Of a stretch of 64,000 bases of DNA, positions 37,308 to 46,183 are shown piece by piece (the stretch's first letter is position 1; each line of letters opens with the position of its first letter). This DNA is from Actinomadura oligospora ATCC 43269 (GTDB taxonomy: Bacteria > Actinomycetota > Actinomycetes > Streptosporangiales > Streptosporangiaceae). The DNA lies in contig NZ_KI912410.1 of the NCBI RefSeq assembly GCF_000518265.1, forward strand, positions 62,001 through 126,000, read 5' to 3'. Made by a program: the position numbers and the translations under genes. The notes below the pieces were generated by a model that had not been told where the DNA came from, made no database searches, and saw only the letters and a list, made by a program, of their open reading frames with translations.

Positions 37308-38372
37308 ATGCGCCGTGTACTCAAGATCACGCTCGTCTCCATGACGGGCGCCGTGCTGGCGCTGAACGCCGCCGCGTGTGGCGGTAAGAAGTCGGACTCC
37401 GGCGACAGCGGTGGCGACGGCAAGAAGAGCATCAAGGTCGGCCTGGCCTTCGACATCGGTGGGCGCGGCGACCAGTCGTTCAACGACTCGGCCGCCGCCG
37501 GCCTCGACAAGGTCAAGAAGGACCTGAACGTCACGACGGAGGAGATCTCCGCCAAGCCGGACGAGCCGGACGCGGACAAGGAGTCCCGCCTGCGCCTGCT
37601 GGCCGGCAAGGGCTACAAGGCCATCGTCGGCGTCGGCTTCGCCTACACCAACGCGGTCGTGAAGGTCGCCAAGGACTTCCCGAACACCAAGTTCCTGGTC
37701 GTGGACGCCGACCAGTGCACGGTGACCGGCGCGAACGTCGAGGGCGCCTGCTTCTCCGAGGAGCAGGGCTCCTACCTGGTCGGCGCGGCCGCCGCGCTGA
37801 AGTCCAAGACCGGCACCATCGGCTTCATCGGCGGCGTGAACACCCCGCTGATCCAGAAGTTCGAGGCCGGCTACGTGGCGGGCGCCAAGGCCGCCAAGCC
37901 GGGCATCAAGGTCCTGCCGGCCAAGTACCTGACCCAGCCGCCGAACTTCGACGGGTTCAAGAACCCGGCGCTCGGCAACGAGGCCGCCAAGGGCCAGCTG
38001 GACGCGGGCGCGGACGTGATCTACCACGCCGCGGGCGGCGCCGGCATCGGCGTGATCAAGACCGTGGGCGCCGCCGGCAAGTGGGCCATCGGCGTCGACT
38101 CCGACCAGTACGGCCAGCCGGCCGTCAGCTCGGTCAAGGACCACATCCTCACCTCCATGGTGAAGCGCGTCGACACCTCGGTGTTCGACTTCGTCAAGGG
38201 TGTCGCCGACGGCTCCTTCCAGGCCGGCATCAAGAAGTACGACCTGTCGAACGACGGTGTGTCCTACGCGACCTCCGGCGGCTTCGTGGACGACATCAAG
38301 GCGAAGCTCGACCAGTACAAGGCCGACATCGTCAGCGGCAAGATCAAGGTCTCGACCAAGCCCGGGGCCTGA
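37308..38372 (+). CDS. BMP-family nucleoside-binding lipoprotein of an ABC importer
   Basis: 354 residues from ATG 37308 with GGAAGGAG at 37291-37298. The lipoprotein signal ends in LNAAAC, with Cys24 as lipidation site. The Med/BMP substrate-binding fold follows: KVGLAFDIGGRGDQSFNDSA, GYKAIVGVGFAYTNAV, FLVVDADQC, GFIGGVNTPLIQKFEAGYVAGA, ADVIYHAAGGAGIGVI and WAIGVDSDQ. BMP proteins bind purine and pyrimidine nucleosides outside the membrane. The ABC ATPase and two permeases follow directly, then cytidine deaminase and thymidine phosphorylase, which fits nucleoside uptake. Confidence 0.93.
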   Translation: MRRVLKITLVSMTGAVLALNAAACGGKKSDSGDSGGDGKKSIKVGLAFDIGGRGDQSFNDSAAAGLDKVKKDLNVTTEEISAKPDEPDADKESRLRLLAGKGYKAIVGVGFAYTNAVVKVAKDFPNTKFLVVDADQCTVTGANVEGACFSEEQGSYLVGAAAALKSKTGTIGFIGGVNTPLIQKFEAGYVAGAKAAKPGIKVLPAKYLTQPPNFDGFKNPALGNEAAKGQLDAGADVIYHAAGGAGIGVIKTVGAAGKWAIGVDSDQYGQPAVSSVKDHILTSMVKRVDTSVFDFVKGVADGSFQAGIKKYDLSNDGVSYATSGGFVDDIKAKLDQYKADIVSGKIKVSTKPGA

Positions 38373-38463
38373 CGCCGCACCGGTTCCGGCGTCGCCCCGC
38401 GCTCTGTCGCGGGTCGACGCCGGTCCGCGTTTTCCACTGGTTTTTCCTCACAGGGGGGCACTC

Positions 38464-39996
38464 GTGCCTGACCAGGTGCCGGCCGTCAGGCTGACATCCA
38501 TCACCAAACGGTTCCCGGGCGTGGTGGCCAACCGGGACATCGACCTCGAGATCCAGCGCGGCGAGGTGCACGCGCTCTGCGGCGAGAACGGCGCGGGCAA
38601 GTCCACGCTGATGAAGATCCTCTACGGGATGCAGCGTCCCGACGAGGGCACCATCGAGATCGACGGCGAGAAGGTCTCGTTCCGCACTCCCGCGGACGCC
38701 ATCGCGCGCGGCATCGGCATGGTGCACCAGCACTTCAAGCTCGCCGACAACCTGACAGTCCTGGAGAACGTGATCCTCGGGGCGGAGCCGAAGAAGGCGG
38801 GCCGGATCGACTTCGGCACCGCCCGCAAGCGGATCCGCGCGATGGCCGAGCAGTACGGGATGCGGCTCGACCCGGACACGCTGGTCGAGAACCTGGGCGT
38901 CGGCGACCGGCAGCGCGTCGAGATCATCAAGGTGCTGTACCGGGGCGCGAAGGTGCTCATCCTGGACGAGCCGACCGCCGTGCTCGTCCCGCAGGAGGTC
39001 GACGAGCTGTTCGGCAACCTGCGCGAGCTGCGCGCCGAGGGCCTGACCGTCCTGTTCATCTCGCACAAGCTGGACGAGGTGCTGTCGGTCGCCGACTCGA
39101 TCTCGGTGATCCGGCGCGGCACCACGGTCGCGACCCGGCTGAACCCGCGCGAGGTCACCTCGCGGCGGCTGGCCGAGCTGATGGTCGGGTCCGAGCTGCC
39201 GACGCCCGAGCTCCGCGAGTCCACCGTGACCGACGACGTCGAGCTCACGGTGAGGGACCTGGTGGTGCTCACCCCCGAGGGCCGTCCGGTCGTGGACGGC
39301 GTGACCCTGGACATCCGGCGCGGCGAGATCGTCGGCCTCGCCGGGGTCGAGGGCAACGGCCAGGGCGAGCTGATCGAGACGATCATGGGGATCCGGACCG
39401 CGGACTCCGGCACGATCGGCTTCGCCGGCGAGGACGTCACCGGCTGGACGACGCGCCGCCGCCGCGAGGCCGGGATCGCCTACATCCCCGAGGACCGGCA
39501 CCGGCACGGGCTCGTCCTCGAGGGATCGCTCTGGGAGAACCGGATCCTCGGCCACCAGACCGAGAAGCCGAACTCGCGCGGCCCGTGGATCGACCGGCGC
39601 GGCGCGCGCCGGGACACGACCCGGATCGTCCAGGAGTACGACGTGCGCACGCCCGGCATCGAGGTGCCGATCGGCGCGCTGTCCGGCGGCAACCAGCAGA
39701 AGCTGATCGTCGGCCGGGAGATGTCCGGCGAGCCGAAGGTGCTGATCGCGGCGCACCCGACCCGCGGCATCGACGTCGGCGCGCAGGCCGCGATCTGGGA
39801 ACACCTGCGCCGGGCGCGGGCGGCGGGCCTCGCCGTCCTGCTCATCAGCGCCGACCTTGAGGAACTCATCGGTATGTCCGACACGCTGCACGTGATCCTG
39901 CGGGGGCGGCTGGTCGCCGAGGTGGATCCGGCGAACGTCACCCCGGAGGAGCTCGGCTCCGCCATGACCGGCGCCACCGTCGAGGACGCGTCATGA
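38464..39996 (+). CDS. Nucleoside ABC transporter, ATP-binding subunit (two ABC domains)
   Basis: 510 residues from GTG 38464 behind a GGGGGG run. The first ABC domain is complete: Walker A GENGAGKST, signature region LGVGDRQRVEIIKVL and Walker B VLILDEPTAVL. The second domain has a degenerate Walker A (GVEGNGQGELIETI) but a good signature (LSGGNQQKLIVGREM) and VLIAAHPTRGIDVG in place of the usual DEPT. This two-domain pattern is that of the sugar/nucleoside (YufO/NupO-type) ATPases. Its stop overlaps the start of permease 1 by four bases (ATGA). Confidence 0.95.
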   Translation: MPDQVPAVRLTSITKRFPGVVANRDIDLEIQRGEVHALCGENGAGKSTLMKILYGMQRPDEGTIEIDGEKVSFRTPADAIARGIGMVHQHFKLADNLTVLENVILGAEPKKAGRIDFGTARKRIRAMAEQYGMRLDPDTLVENLGVGDRQRVEIIKVLYRGAKVLILDEPTAVLVPQEVDELFGNLRELRAEGLTVLFISHKLDEVLSVADSISVIRRGTTVATRLNPREVTSRRLAELMVGSELPTPELRESTVTDDVELTVRDLVVLTPEGRPVVDGVTLDIRRGEIVGLAGVEGNGQGELIETIMGIRTADSGTIGFAGEDVTGWTTRRRREAGIAYIPEDRHRHGLVLEGSLWENRILGHQTEKPNSRGPWIDRRGARRDTTRIVQEYDVRTPGIEVPIGALSGGNQQKLIVGREMSGEPKVLIAAHPTRGIDVGAQAAIWEHLRRARAAGLAVLLISADLEELIGMSDTLHVILRGRLVAEVDPANVTPEELGSAMTGATVEDAS

Positions 39997-41309
39997 GCGA
40001 CGACAAGCGCGACCTGCCGTCCGAGGAGGGGCCCTCGGTGGCCAAGCCCTCCGAGACCTCGGCGGACACCGCCCCCGCGACGGCCGAGCCGACGAAGACC
40101 TCGGAGGGCGTGGCTCCCGCGGTGGCGAAGCCGGACGGGCCGGACGGGCCGGACGAGGTGCCGGGCTGGCAGGCGATCCTGCGCGGCCTCGGCCCGCGCG
40201 GCCTCGGCCTGAAGATCGGCGCGCCGGTGCTGGCGCTGCTGATCTCGCTGGGCATCACCATGGTCGTGCTGCGGATCTCCGGGGCCGACCCGGTCAGCTC
40301 GATCCAGTCGATGATCGACTACGGCACCACGTCCAACTCGATCGTGGACATCCTGAACCGCGCGACCCGCTACTACCTGTCGGCGATCGCGGTCGCCATC
40401 GGGTTCCGGATGGCGCTGTTCAACATCGGCGTGGACGGCCAGTACCGGCTCGCCGCGCTGCTGGCGGCCTCGCTCGGCGGCGCGGTCACCCTGCCCGCCC
40501 CGTTCGGGCAGATGCTGGTGATCGTCGCGGCGATGGTGATCGGCGGCGCGTGGGCGTCCATCGCGGGCCTGCTGAAGGTCACCCGCGGCGTCAGCGAGGT
40601 CATCTCGACGATCATGCTGAACGCGATCGCGACCGGCATCATCGCCTACCTGCTGAACACCGACCGGCTCGCCGCCGACCGTCCGGGCAGCAACAACGTG
40701 GCCACCCCGGACATCCCGTCGTCCGGCCGGGTCGGCCCGCTGAACGGCTTCCTGTCGAGCATCGGCATCGACCTGCCGGGACGGATGTACGGCCTGCTTC
40801 CGGTCGCGATCGTGATCGGCATCGTGTTCTGGGTCGTCATCAACCGCACCCGGTTCGGCTTCGACCTGAAGATCTCCGGGCTGTCCCCGACGGCGGCGCA
40901 GGCCAGCGGCGTCTCGGCGGGCCGGATGGTCGTCATCACGATGGTGCTGTCCGGCGTGGTCGCGGGCCTGATCGGGATGCCCGAGCTGCTCGGCGCGTCC
41001 TACAACTACTCGCTGAACTTCCCGGCCGGGCTCGGCTTCACCGGCATCACCGTCGCGCTGCTCGGCCGCAACCACCCGGTCGGCATCGCGCTCGCCGCGA
41101 TCCTGTTCGCCTTCCTCGACCAGTCCTCGGACATCCTCCAGGAGGTCGACGTGCCGAAGGAGATCGTCGGCGTGATGCAGGGCGTGGTCGTGCTGACCGT
41201 CGTCATCGTGTACGAGCTGGTCCGCCGCTGGGAGATCCGGCTCCAGCAGAAGAGCGTGGCCAGCGAACTCGCCGCCGGGCACACCGTCGCGGGGGAGGCC
41301 GCCAAGTGA
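39993..41309 (+). CDS. Nucleoside ABC transporter, permease subunit 1
   Basis: 438 residues. A hydrophilic N-terminal tail of about 55 residues rich in Glu/Ala/Pro precedes eight or more membrane spans starting at KIGAPVLALLISLGITMVVL. FRMALFNIGVDGQYRLAALL and VSEVISTIMLNAIATGIIAYLL are typical of NupP/YufP-like permeases of the BPD_transp_2 family. It overlaps both neighbours by four bases (ATGA before, GTGA after), so the operon is tightly coupled. Confidence 0.93.
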   Translation: MSDDKRDLPSEEGPSVAKPSETSADTAPATAEPTKTSEGVAPAVAKPDGPDGPDEVPGWQAILRGLGPRGLGLKIGAPVLALLISLGITMVVLRISGADPVSSIQSMIDYGTTSNSIVDILNRATRYYLSAIAVAIGFRMALFNIGVDGQYRLAALLAASLGGAVTLPAPFGQMLVIVAAMVIGGAWASIAGLLKVTRGVSEVISTIMLNAIATGIIAYLLNTDRLAADRPGSNNVATPDIPSSGRVGPLNGFLSSIGIDLPGRMYGLLPVAIVIGIVFWVVINRTRFGFDLKISGLSPTAAQASGVSAGRMVVITMVLSGVVAGLIGMPELLGASYNYSLNFPAGLGFTGITVALLGRNHPVGIALAAILFAFLDQSSDILQEVDVPKEIVGVMQGVVVLTVVIVYELVRRWEIRLQQKSVASELAAGHTVAGEAAK

Positions 41310-42655
41310 GTACCGCCACCGTCGCGGAGAAGGTCTCCGGCGTCCGCGCGAAGCTGAACCTGCGCTGGCCGCACTACATGATGATCGCCGGCGCGCTGCT
41401 GGTGCTGCTGTCGGCCGTCCGGGTGCTGGACGACGCGAACGACGTCACCTCGTCCGGCACGGTCTCGGCCGCGCTGCGGCTGGCCGTCCCGATCTTCCTG
41501 GCCGGGCTCGGCGGGCTGTGGGCCGAGCGGTCCGGTGTGATCAACATCGGGCTCGAGGGCATGATGATCCTCGGCACCTGGACGGGCGCCTGGGCGGGCT
41601 ACCAGTGGGGTCCGTGGGCGTGCGCGATCGCCGGGATCCTCGGCGGCGCGCTCGGCGGCCTCGTGCACGCGATCGCGACCGTCACCTTCGGCGTCGACCA
41701 CATCGTGTCCGGTGTCGCGATCAACATCCTCGGCCTCGGCCTGACCCAGTTCCTGGCGGGCCTGGTGTTCAACACCGGGCACGCCAAGGCGCTGGGCGGC
41801 GGACCGCGGCAGTCGCCGCCGGTGGACGCGATGCCGACGCTGACCGTCCCGTTCCTGTCCGGCGGGAAGATCGGATCCTGGCAGTCCCCGGACTGGCTGG
41901 GCTCGCTGGAGAAGCACCACTGGTTCCTGGCGTCGGACGTCGCGGGCGTGCTGCGCGGCCTCACGGCGGGCATGTCGGTGCTGACGCTGATCGCGGTCCT
42001 GCTCGTCCCGGTCACGTTCTTCGTGCTGTGGCGGACGCCGTTCGGGCTGCGCGTGCGGTCCTGCGGCGAGGACCCGTACGCGGCCGAGTCGCTGGGCGTC
42101 AACGTGTACCGGATGAAGTACGCGGCCGTGATGATCTCGGGCGGCTGCGCGGGCCTGGCGGGCGCGTTCATGGTCACCGTGTCGTCCCTCTACCAGGACG
42201 GCCAGACCGGCGGACGCGGCTACATCGGCCTCGCGGCGATGATCTTCGGTAACTGGCGTCCGGTCGGGCTCGCGTCCGGCTCGCTGCTGTTCGGCTACAC
42301 CGACGCGATGAACGTCCGCGGCGGCGGCGACTCGGCGCACGCCCTGCTGCTGTTCGTGGCGGTCATCTTCGTCGCGGTGGCGGGCTGGCAGTTCTTCCGC
42401 GGGTCGCAGTTGCGTCCGCTGGTCACCACGGACCTGGATCGGCGCACGGTGCGCGGCGCCTACGTCGCGTCCGCGGTCGCGGTCGTCACGGCCGCCGTCC
42501 TGCTGGTCTGGTTCGTGGTGAGCGACCAGCTCCCGGGCGAGCTCGTCTCGACGATCCCGTACGTGACGACGCTGCTCGTCCTCGCCCTGGCCAGCCAGCG
42601 GCTCCGGATGCCCGCCGCCGACGGCGTCATCTACCGTCGCGGCGAGGCGAGGTAA
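41306..42655 (+). CDS. Nucleoside ABC transporter, permease subunit 2
   Basis: 449 residues from GTG 41306. The BPD_transp_2 fold shows ALRLAVPIFLAGLGGLWAERSGVINIGLEGMMIL, the classic N-terminal signature, VDHIVSGVAINILGLGLTQFL, SCGEDPYAAESLGVNVYRMKY (cytosolic coupling loop) and several C-terminal spans that extend further than in NupQ. It forms the import channel with permease 1. A perfect stem-loop at 42668-42701 separates it from cdd. Confidence 0.93.
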   Translation: MSTATVAEKVSGVRAKLNLRWPHYMMIAGALLVLLSAVRVLDDANDVTSSGTVSAALRLAVPIFLAGLGGLWAERSGVINIGLEGMMILGTWTGAWAGYQWGPWACAIAGILGGALGGLVHAIATVTFGVDHIVSGVAINILGLGLTQFLAGLVFNTGHAKALGGGPRQSPPVDAMPTLTVPFLSGGKIGSWQSPDWLGSLEKHHWFLASDVAGVLRGLTAGMSVLTLIAVLLVPVTFFVLWRTPFGLRVRSCGEDPYAAESLGVNVYRMKYAAVMISGGCAGLAGAFMVTVSSLYQDGQTGGRGYIGLAAMIFGNWRPVGLASGSLLFGYTDAMNVRGGGDSAHALLLFVAVIFVAVAGWQFFRGSQLRPLVTTDLDRRTVRGAYVASAVAVVTAAVLLVWFVVSDQLPGELVSTIPYVTTLLVLALASQRLRMPAADGVIYRRGEAR

Positions 42656-42667
42656 CCACCCCGAACA

Positions 42668-42701
42668 CGGGCCCGGCATCGCACCGTCGATGCCGGGCCC
42701 G
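42668..42701 (+). terminator. Perfect 14-bp stem-loop between the transporter genes and cdd
   Basis: CGGGCCCGGCATCG (42668-42681) and CGATGCCGGGCCCG (42688-42701) with loop CACCGT and no T-tract. It may end or attenuate transcription, or stabilise the upstream mRNA. Confidence 0.6.
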
Positions 42702-42732
42702 ATCCACGACCATCGAGTGGGATCATTGTCTG

Positions 42733-43149
42733 ATGAGTGAGATCGACTGGGATGTCCTTCGTGGTGCGGCCCGGGACGCGATGAAGCGGGCCTACGCTCC
42801 GTACTCGAGCTTCCCGGTGGGGGCCGCCGCGCTGGTCTCCGACGGCCGCGTGATCACCGGGTGCAACGTGGAGAACGCCTCGTACGGGCTCGGCCTGTGC
42901 GCGGAGTGCAGCCTGGTCACCGCCCTGTACGGGCCGGACGCCGACCTGTCCGGCGACCGCCCCCGCCTCGTCGCGGTCGCGGTCGTGGACGGCCACGGAG
43001 ACCCCCTCATGCCCTGCGGACGCTGCCGCCAGCTCCTCTGGGAGCACGGCACCCCCGAGACCCTGCTGGAGTCCGTCTCCGGCATCCGGCCGCTCTCGGC
43101 GATCCTCCCGGACGCCTTCGGCCCCGACGACCTGATCACCCGTTCCTGA
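42733..43149 (+). CDS. cdd: Cytidine deaminase
   Basis: 138 residues. It deaminates cytidine and deoxycytidine to uridine and deoxyuridine. The zinc-site motifs are complete: CNVENASYGLGLCAECS (catalytic Glu after the first Cys region) and MPCGRCRQLLWEH (PCxxC). The substrate-binding FPVGAAALVSDGRVITGCNVEN is also conserved. It sits between the nucleoside importer and deoA, 14 bp before the latter. Confidence 0.96.
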   Translation: MSEIDWDVLRGAARDAMKRAYAPYSSFPVGAAALVSDGRVITGCNVENASYGLGLCAECSLVTALYGPDADLSGDRPRLVAVAVVDGHGDPLMPCGRCRQLLWEHGTPETLLESVSGIRPLSAILPDAFGPDDLITRS

Positions 43150-43163
43150 AAGAGGCCCCCCAC

Positions 43164-44435
43164 GTGGACGCCATCGACGTCATCCGCGCCAAGCGGGACG
43201 GCCACGCGCTGTCGAACGAGCAGATCGACTGGGTGATCGACGCCTACACCCGGGGCGCGATCGCCGAGGAGCAGATGTCCTCCCTCGCGATGGCCATCCT
43301 GCTGAACGGCATGACCCGCGCCGAGATCGGCCGCTGGACCGCCGCGATGATCGAGTCCGGCGAGCGGATGGACTTCTCCTCGCTCAGCCGTCCGACCACC
43401 GACAAGCACTCCACCGGAGGCGTCGGAGACAAGATCACGCTGCCGCTCGCCCCGGTCGTCGCCGCCTGCGGCGCGGCCGTGCCGCAGCTGTCCGGCCGCG
43501 GCCTCGGCCACACCGGCGGCACGCTGGACAAGCTGGAGTCCATCCCCGGCTGGCGCGCGTCCCTCTCCAACGCCGAGATGCTGGACGTCCTGGAGAGCGC
43601 GGGCGCGGTCATCTGCGCGGCGGGCAGCGGCCTGGCCCCGGCCGACCGCAAGCTCTACGCGCTGCGCGACGTCACCGGCACGGTCGAGTCGATCCCGCTG
43701 ATCGCGTCCTCGATCATGTCGAAGAAGATCGCCGAGGGCACGGGCGCGCTCGTCCTGGACGTCAAGGCCGGCTCCGGCGCGTTCATGAAGACCGTCGAGC
43801 AGGCCCGCGAGCTCGCCGAGACCATGGTCGCGATCGGCACCGACCACGGCGTGAGGACCGTCGCGCTGCTCACCGCGATGGACCGCCCGCTCGGCCGCGC
43901 GGTCGGCAACGCCGTCGAGGTCGCCGAGTCCGTGGACGTCCTGGCGGGCGGCGGCCCCGAGGACATCGTCGAGCTGACCGTCCGGCTGGCCCGCGAGATG
44001 CTCGACGCCGCAGGCATCGTCGGCAAGGACCCGGCGGACACCCTGCGCGACGGCTCCGCCATGGACGTGTGGCGCCGCATGATCTCCGCCCAGGGCGGCG
44101 ACCCTGACGCGCCCCTTCCGGTGGCCCCGGAGACGCACACGATCACCGCGCCGTCCTCCGGTGTCCTCACCAAGCTGGACGCGTTCGCCGTCGGCGTCGC
44201 CGCCTGGCGCCTCGGCGCCGGCCGCGCCCGCAAGGAGGACCCGGTGTCGGCGGGCGCCGGGATCATCTGCCACGCCAAGCCGGGCGACAAGGTCACCGAG
44301 GGCCAGCCCCTCCTCACCCTCCACGCCGACAACGCGTCCCTGTTCGAGCGAGCCCTGGAGTCGCTGGACGGCGGCTACGAGGTCGGGACCTCCGCCCCCA
44401 CCCTCCTCCCCCTGATCATCGACCGCCTCTCCTGA
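43164..44435 (+). CDS. deoA: Thymidine phosphorylase
   Basis: 423 residues from GTG 43164 with AGAGG at 43151. It phosphorolyses thymidine and deoxyuridine to base and deoxyribose-1-phosphate. The family signature is SGRGLGHTGGTLDKLESIPG; the N-terminal ALSNEQIDWVIDAYTRG and the phosphate-binding KHSTGGVGDKITL are conserved, as is the C-terminal domain RLGAGRARKEDPVSAGAGI. It is probably the last gene of the transporter-cdd-deoA operon. Confidence 0.96.
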   Translation: MDAIDVIRAKRDGHALSNEQIDWVIDAYTRGAIAEEQMSSLAMAILLNGMTRAEIGRWTAAMIESGERMDFSSLSRPTTDKHSTGGVGDKITLPLAPVVAACGAAVPQLSGRGLGHTGGTLDKLESIPGWRASLSNAEMLDVLESAGAVICAAGSGLAPADRKLYALRDVTGTVESIPLIASSIMSKKIAEGTGALVLDVKAGSGAFMKTVEQARELAETMVAIGTDHGVRTVALLTAMDRPLGRAVGNAVEVAESVDVLAGGGPEDIVELTVRLAREMLDAAGIVGKDPADTLRDGSAMDVWRRMISAQGGDPDAPLPVAPETHTITAPSSGVLTKLDAFAVGVAAWRLGAGRARKEDPVSAGAGIICHAKPGDKVTEGQPLLTLHADNASLFERALESLDGGYEVGTSAPTLLPLIIDRLS

Positions 44436-44441
44436 CCCGAG

Positions 44442-44457
44442 TAGAACTCATGTTCTA
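44442..44457. promoter_or_regulatory. Palindrome TAGAAC-TCAT-GTTCTA upstream of the Rpn-like gene
   Basis: Perfect 6-bp arms with a 4-base spacer; GAAC-N4-GTTC equals the core of Gram-positive LexA (SOS) boxes. It lies 43 bp before the ATG at 44501. Twelve bases (CTCATGTTCTAA) are identical to part of the palindrome at 5586-5612. Confidence 0.5.
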
Positions 44458-44500
44458 AATTCACCGTGCGCGATGTTTTGATCACCCCTAGTGTTCGAGC

Positions 44501-45382
44501 ATGCCGACTCGAGAGCATGAGTCCCCCCTCGCTCTGATCGAGGAAGATCCACCCCTGGCCGCCCGCCTCCTGCACTGGGCGGGCGGCCCTGTCATGTCAC
44601 CCCATGCGGAGTTCCGCCTGGAATCGGCGGACCTCTCCGAGTTCGACCCCACCGAATACCGCGCCGACCGCGTCGTCGGCGTCTACGCGGACGCCGACGG
44701 CCACCCCGGATGCGGCGTGATCGTCGAGTCCCAGCGCCGCTACGACGAGGGCAAGTTCTGGTCGTGGCCCGCCTACGTCGCCAACTTCCGCGCCCGCAAG
44801 CGGTGCGAGGGCTACCTCGTCGTGCTCTGCTACGACGAGAAGGTGGCCGAGAGGTGCCGCGTGCGCATCCCCCTCGGCAATCCGGGCTCCTACCTGTACG
44901 TGCTCGTCGTGGGGCCCAAGGAGATCCCCCTCATCACCGACCCGGACGAGGTCCAGGACCCCCTCGACGCCGTCCTGTCCACCCTCGTCCATGCCGCCGG
45001 TCCGCACGGCCGGGATGTCGCCGAGGCCATGATCGACGCCCTCGCCCGTCTCGTCCCGGACGGTGACCAGCGCAAGACGGATATTGACAACGTCACCGCC
45101 CTGCAGTCCGACGCCGTCCGAAACATGCTGGAGGAGCTCATGGTGACCCGCGACACCGAGCCCAAGACCCAGCTCTTCAAAGACTGGAAGGACGAAGGCA
45201 AGGGTGAGGGGGATGCGGAGGCGTCGCGTCGGCACCTTCTCGCCCTTCTGGACGCGCGCGGGCTTCGTATCGACGATGCTCGGCGCGAGGCCGTGAACGA
45301 CTGCGTGGACCCGGAGCGGTTGGAGACGTGGTTCCAGCGCGCTCTCACCGCGTCGTCCGTTGACGAGGTGTTCGCGGAGTAG
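44501..45382 (+). CDS. Rpn/PD-(D/E)XK nuclease-like hypothetical protein
   Basis: 293 residues. The N-terminal MPTREHESPLALIEEDPPLAARLL and the overall design match a multicopy actinomycete family of uncharacterised proteins that I know from Streptomyces annotations. ADRVVGVYADADGHPGCGVIVESQRRYD resembles the D...E-x-Q core of Rpn-type PD-(D/E)XK nucleases (usual pattern D, then IExQ). The C-terminal LLALLDARGLRIDDARREAVNDC followed by DPERLETWFQRALTA is the usual short helical tail. No good ribosome binding site precedes ATG 44501; TAGTGT at 44489-44494 would place transcription start at the ATG (leaderless). It opens the block that separates deoA from add. Confidence 0.55.
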   Translation: MPTREHESPLALIEEDPPLAARLLHWAGGPVMSPHAEFRLESADLSEFDPTEYRADRVVGVYADADGHPGCGVIVESQRRYDEGKFWSWPAYVANFRARKRCEGYLVVLCYDEKVAERCRVRIPLGNPGSYLYVLVVGPKEIPLITDPDEVQDPLDAVLSTLVHAAGPHGRDVAEAMIDALARLVPDGDQRKTDIDNVTALQSDAVRNMLEELMVTRDTEPKTQLFKDWKDEGKGEGDAEASRRHLLALLDARGLRIDDARREAVNDCVDPERLETWFQRALTASSVDEVFAE

Positions 45383-45387
45383 GGGTT

Positions 45388-46095
45388 TCAGAGGTTGAAG
45401 CGGGTCTTGATGCCGTCCAGGACGGCGTCGAGGCCCGTTTCGAATTGCCAGTCGGCTTCGTCCTTGCGGGTGGCCTCGTGGAGGTAGCGGCGGTAGGTGG
45501 GGTAGCGGCCGGTGTCCATGAAGTAGGTCATGCGGGGGGCCAGGGCGACGCGGACGTCGGTGGGGGAGGCGAGGTCCTGGCGCTTCATGAAGCGGTGGAA
45601 GGCGAGCTCCGAGCTCGTCGCGCCGTGGGTGTAGAAGTCGACGGACCGGAAGACGACCATCATCGTGTCGGCGTCGAGGCCCAGGCCGTCCAGGGCCGCG
45701 AGGGCCTGCTCCATGACCGCCATCCGGTTGGGTGACAGCGGCGTGACCGTGGCGGGGAGCTCGGTCAGCCACGGGTGGGCGTGGACGAGCGCGCGCGTGC
45801 GCAGGGCGTGGTCGCGGAGGGTCTCGCGCCACGTGCCGCGCCGGACGACCGTCAGCTCGCCGTAGACGCGGTCGGTCATGACCTCGAGCAGTTCGTCCTT
45901 GTTCGCGATGTGCCGGTAGGGCGCCATCGGGGCGACGCCCAGGTGGGTGGCCAGGCCGCGCATGGTGATGGCGTCCAGGCCCTCGGTGTCGGCGATGCGC
46001 ACGGCGGTCTCGCCGATGCGGTCGAGGGTCAGCGTCTGGCGGGGCGCGGCGGGGCGCTCCATGCGCTCCCACAGCGGCGGAAGATCGGCGGCCAT
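45388..46095 (-). CDS. TetR/AcrR-family transcriptional repressor
   Basis: 235 residues from ATG 46095. The N-terminal HTH is ITMRGLATHLGVAPMAPYRH with the usual IANKDELLEVMTDRVYGEL helix after it. The C-terminal ligand domain (LVHAHPWLTELPATVTPLSPNRM; FRSVDFYTHGATSSELAFHRFM) is of the TetR_C type found in drug-responsive repressors. It is divergent from the FMN reductase-MFS pair, and two long inverted repeats between them end at its own start codon, so it very likely represses both sides and responds to a compound handled by the efflux pump. Confidence 0.9.
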   Translation of the reverse strand: MAADLPPLWERMERPAAPRQTLTLDRIGETAVRIADTEGLDAITMRGLATHLGVAPMAPYRHIANKDELLEVMTDRVYGELTVVRRGTWRETLRDHALRTRALVHAHPWLTELPATVTPLSPNRMAVMEQALAALDGLGLDADTMMVVFRSVDFYTHGATSSELAFHRFMKRQDLASPTDVRVALAPRMTYFMDTGRYPTYRRYLHEATRKDEADWQFETGLDAVLDGIKTRFNL

Positions 46096-46130
46096 GTGTA
46101 CATCGTATCCGGAGTAGACGATGTACACAT
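46094..46130. promoter_or_regulatory. TetR operator 1 (overlaps the repressor start codon)
   Basis: ATGTGTAC (46094-46101) and GTACACAT (46123-46130) as inverted half-sites; GTGTACATCGT/ACGATGTACAC are perfect 11-bp arms. On the minus strand TACGAT (46107-46102) is a good -10 whose predicted start falls on the TetR ATG, so that mRNA may be leaderless. Confidence 0.75.
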
Positions 46131-46132
46131 CG

Positions 46133-46170
46133 ATGTGTACGTTGTATCTCGTTGGATACGTCGTACACAT
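46133..46170. promoter_or_regulatory. TetR operator 2 over the FMN reductase promoter
   Basis: ATGTGTAC (46133-46140) and GTACACAT (46163-46170) with inner GTATC/GATAC arms; 16-bp arms with two mismatches. It covers a possible -35 (TTGTAT, 46142-46147) and -10 (TACACA, 46164-46169). Confidence 0.75.
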
Positions 46171-46183
46171 CTCAGGGGTTTTC

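Noticed and set aside
44501..45382. The Rpn-like gene as a transposase of an insertion sequence
   Set aside because: No terminal inverted repeats, target duplication or DDE motif; Rpn-like proteins are not necessarily mobile.
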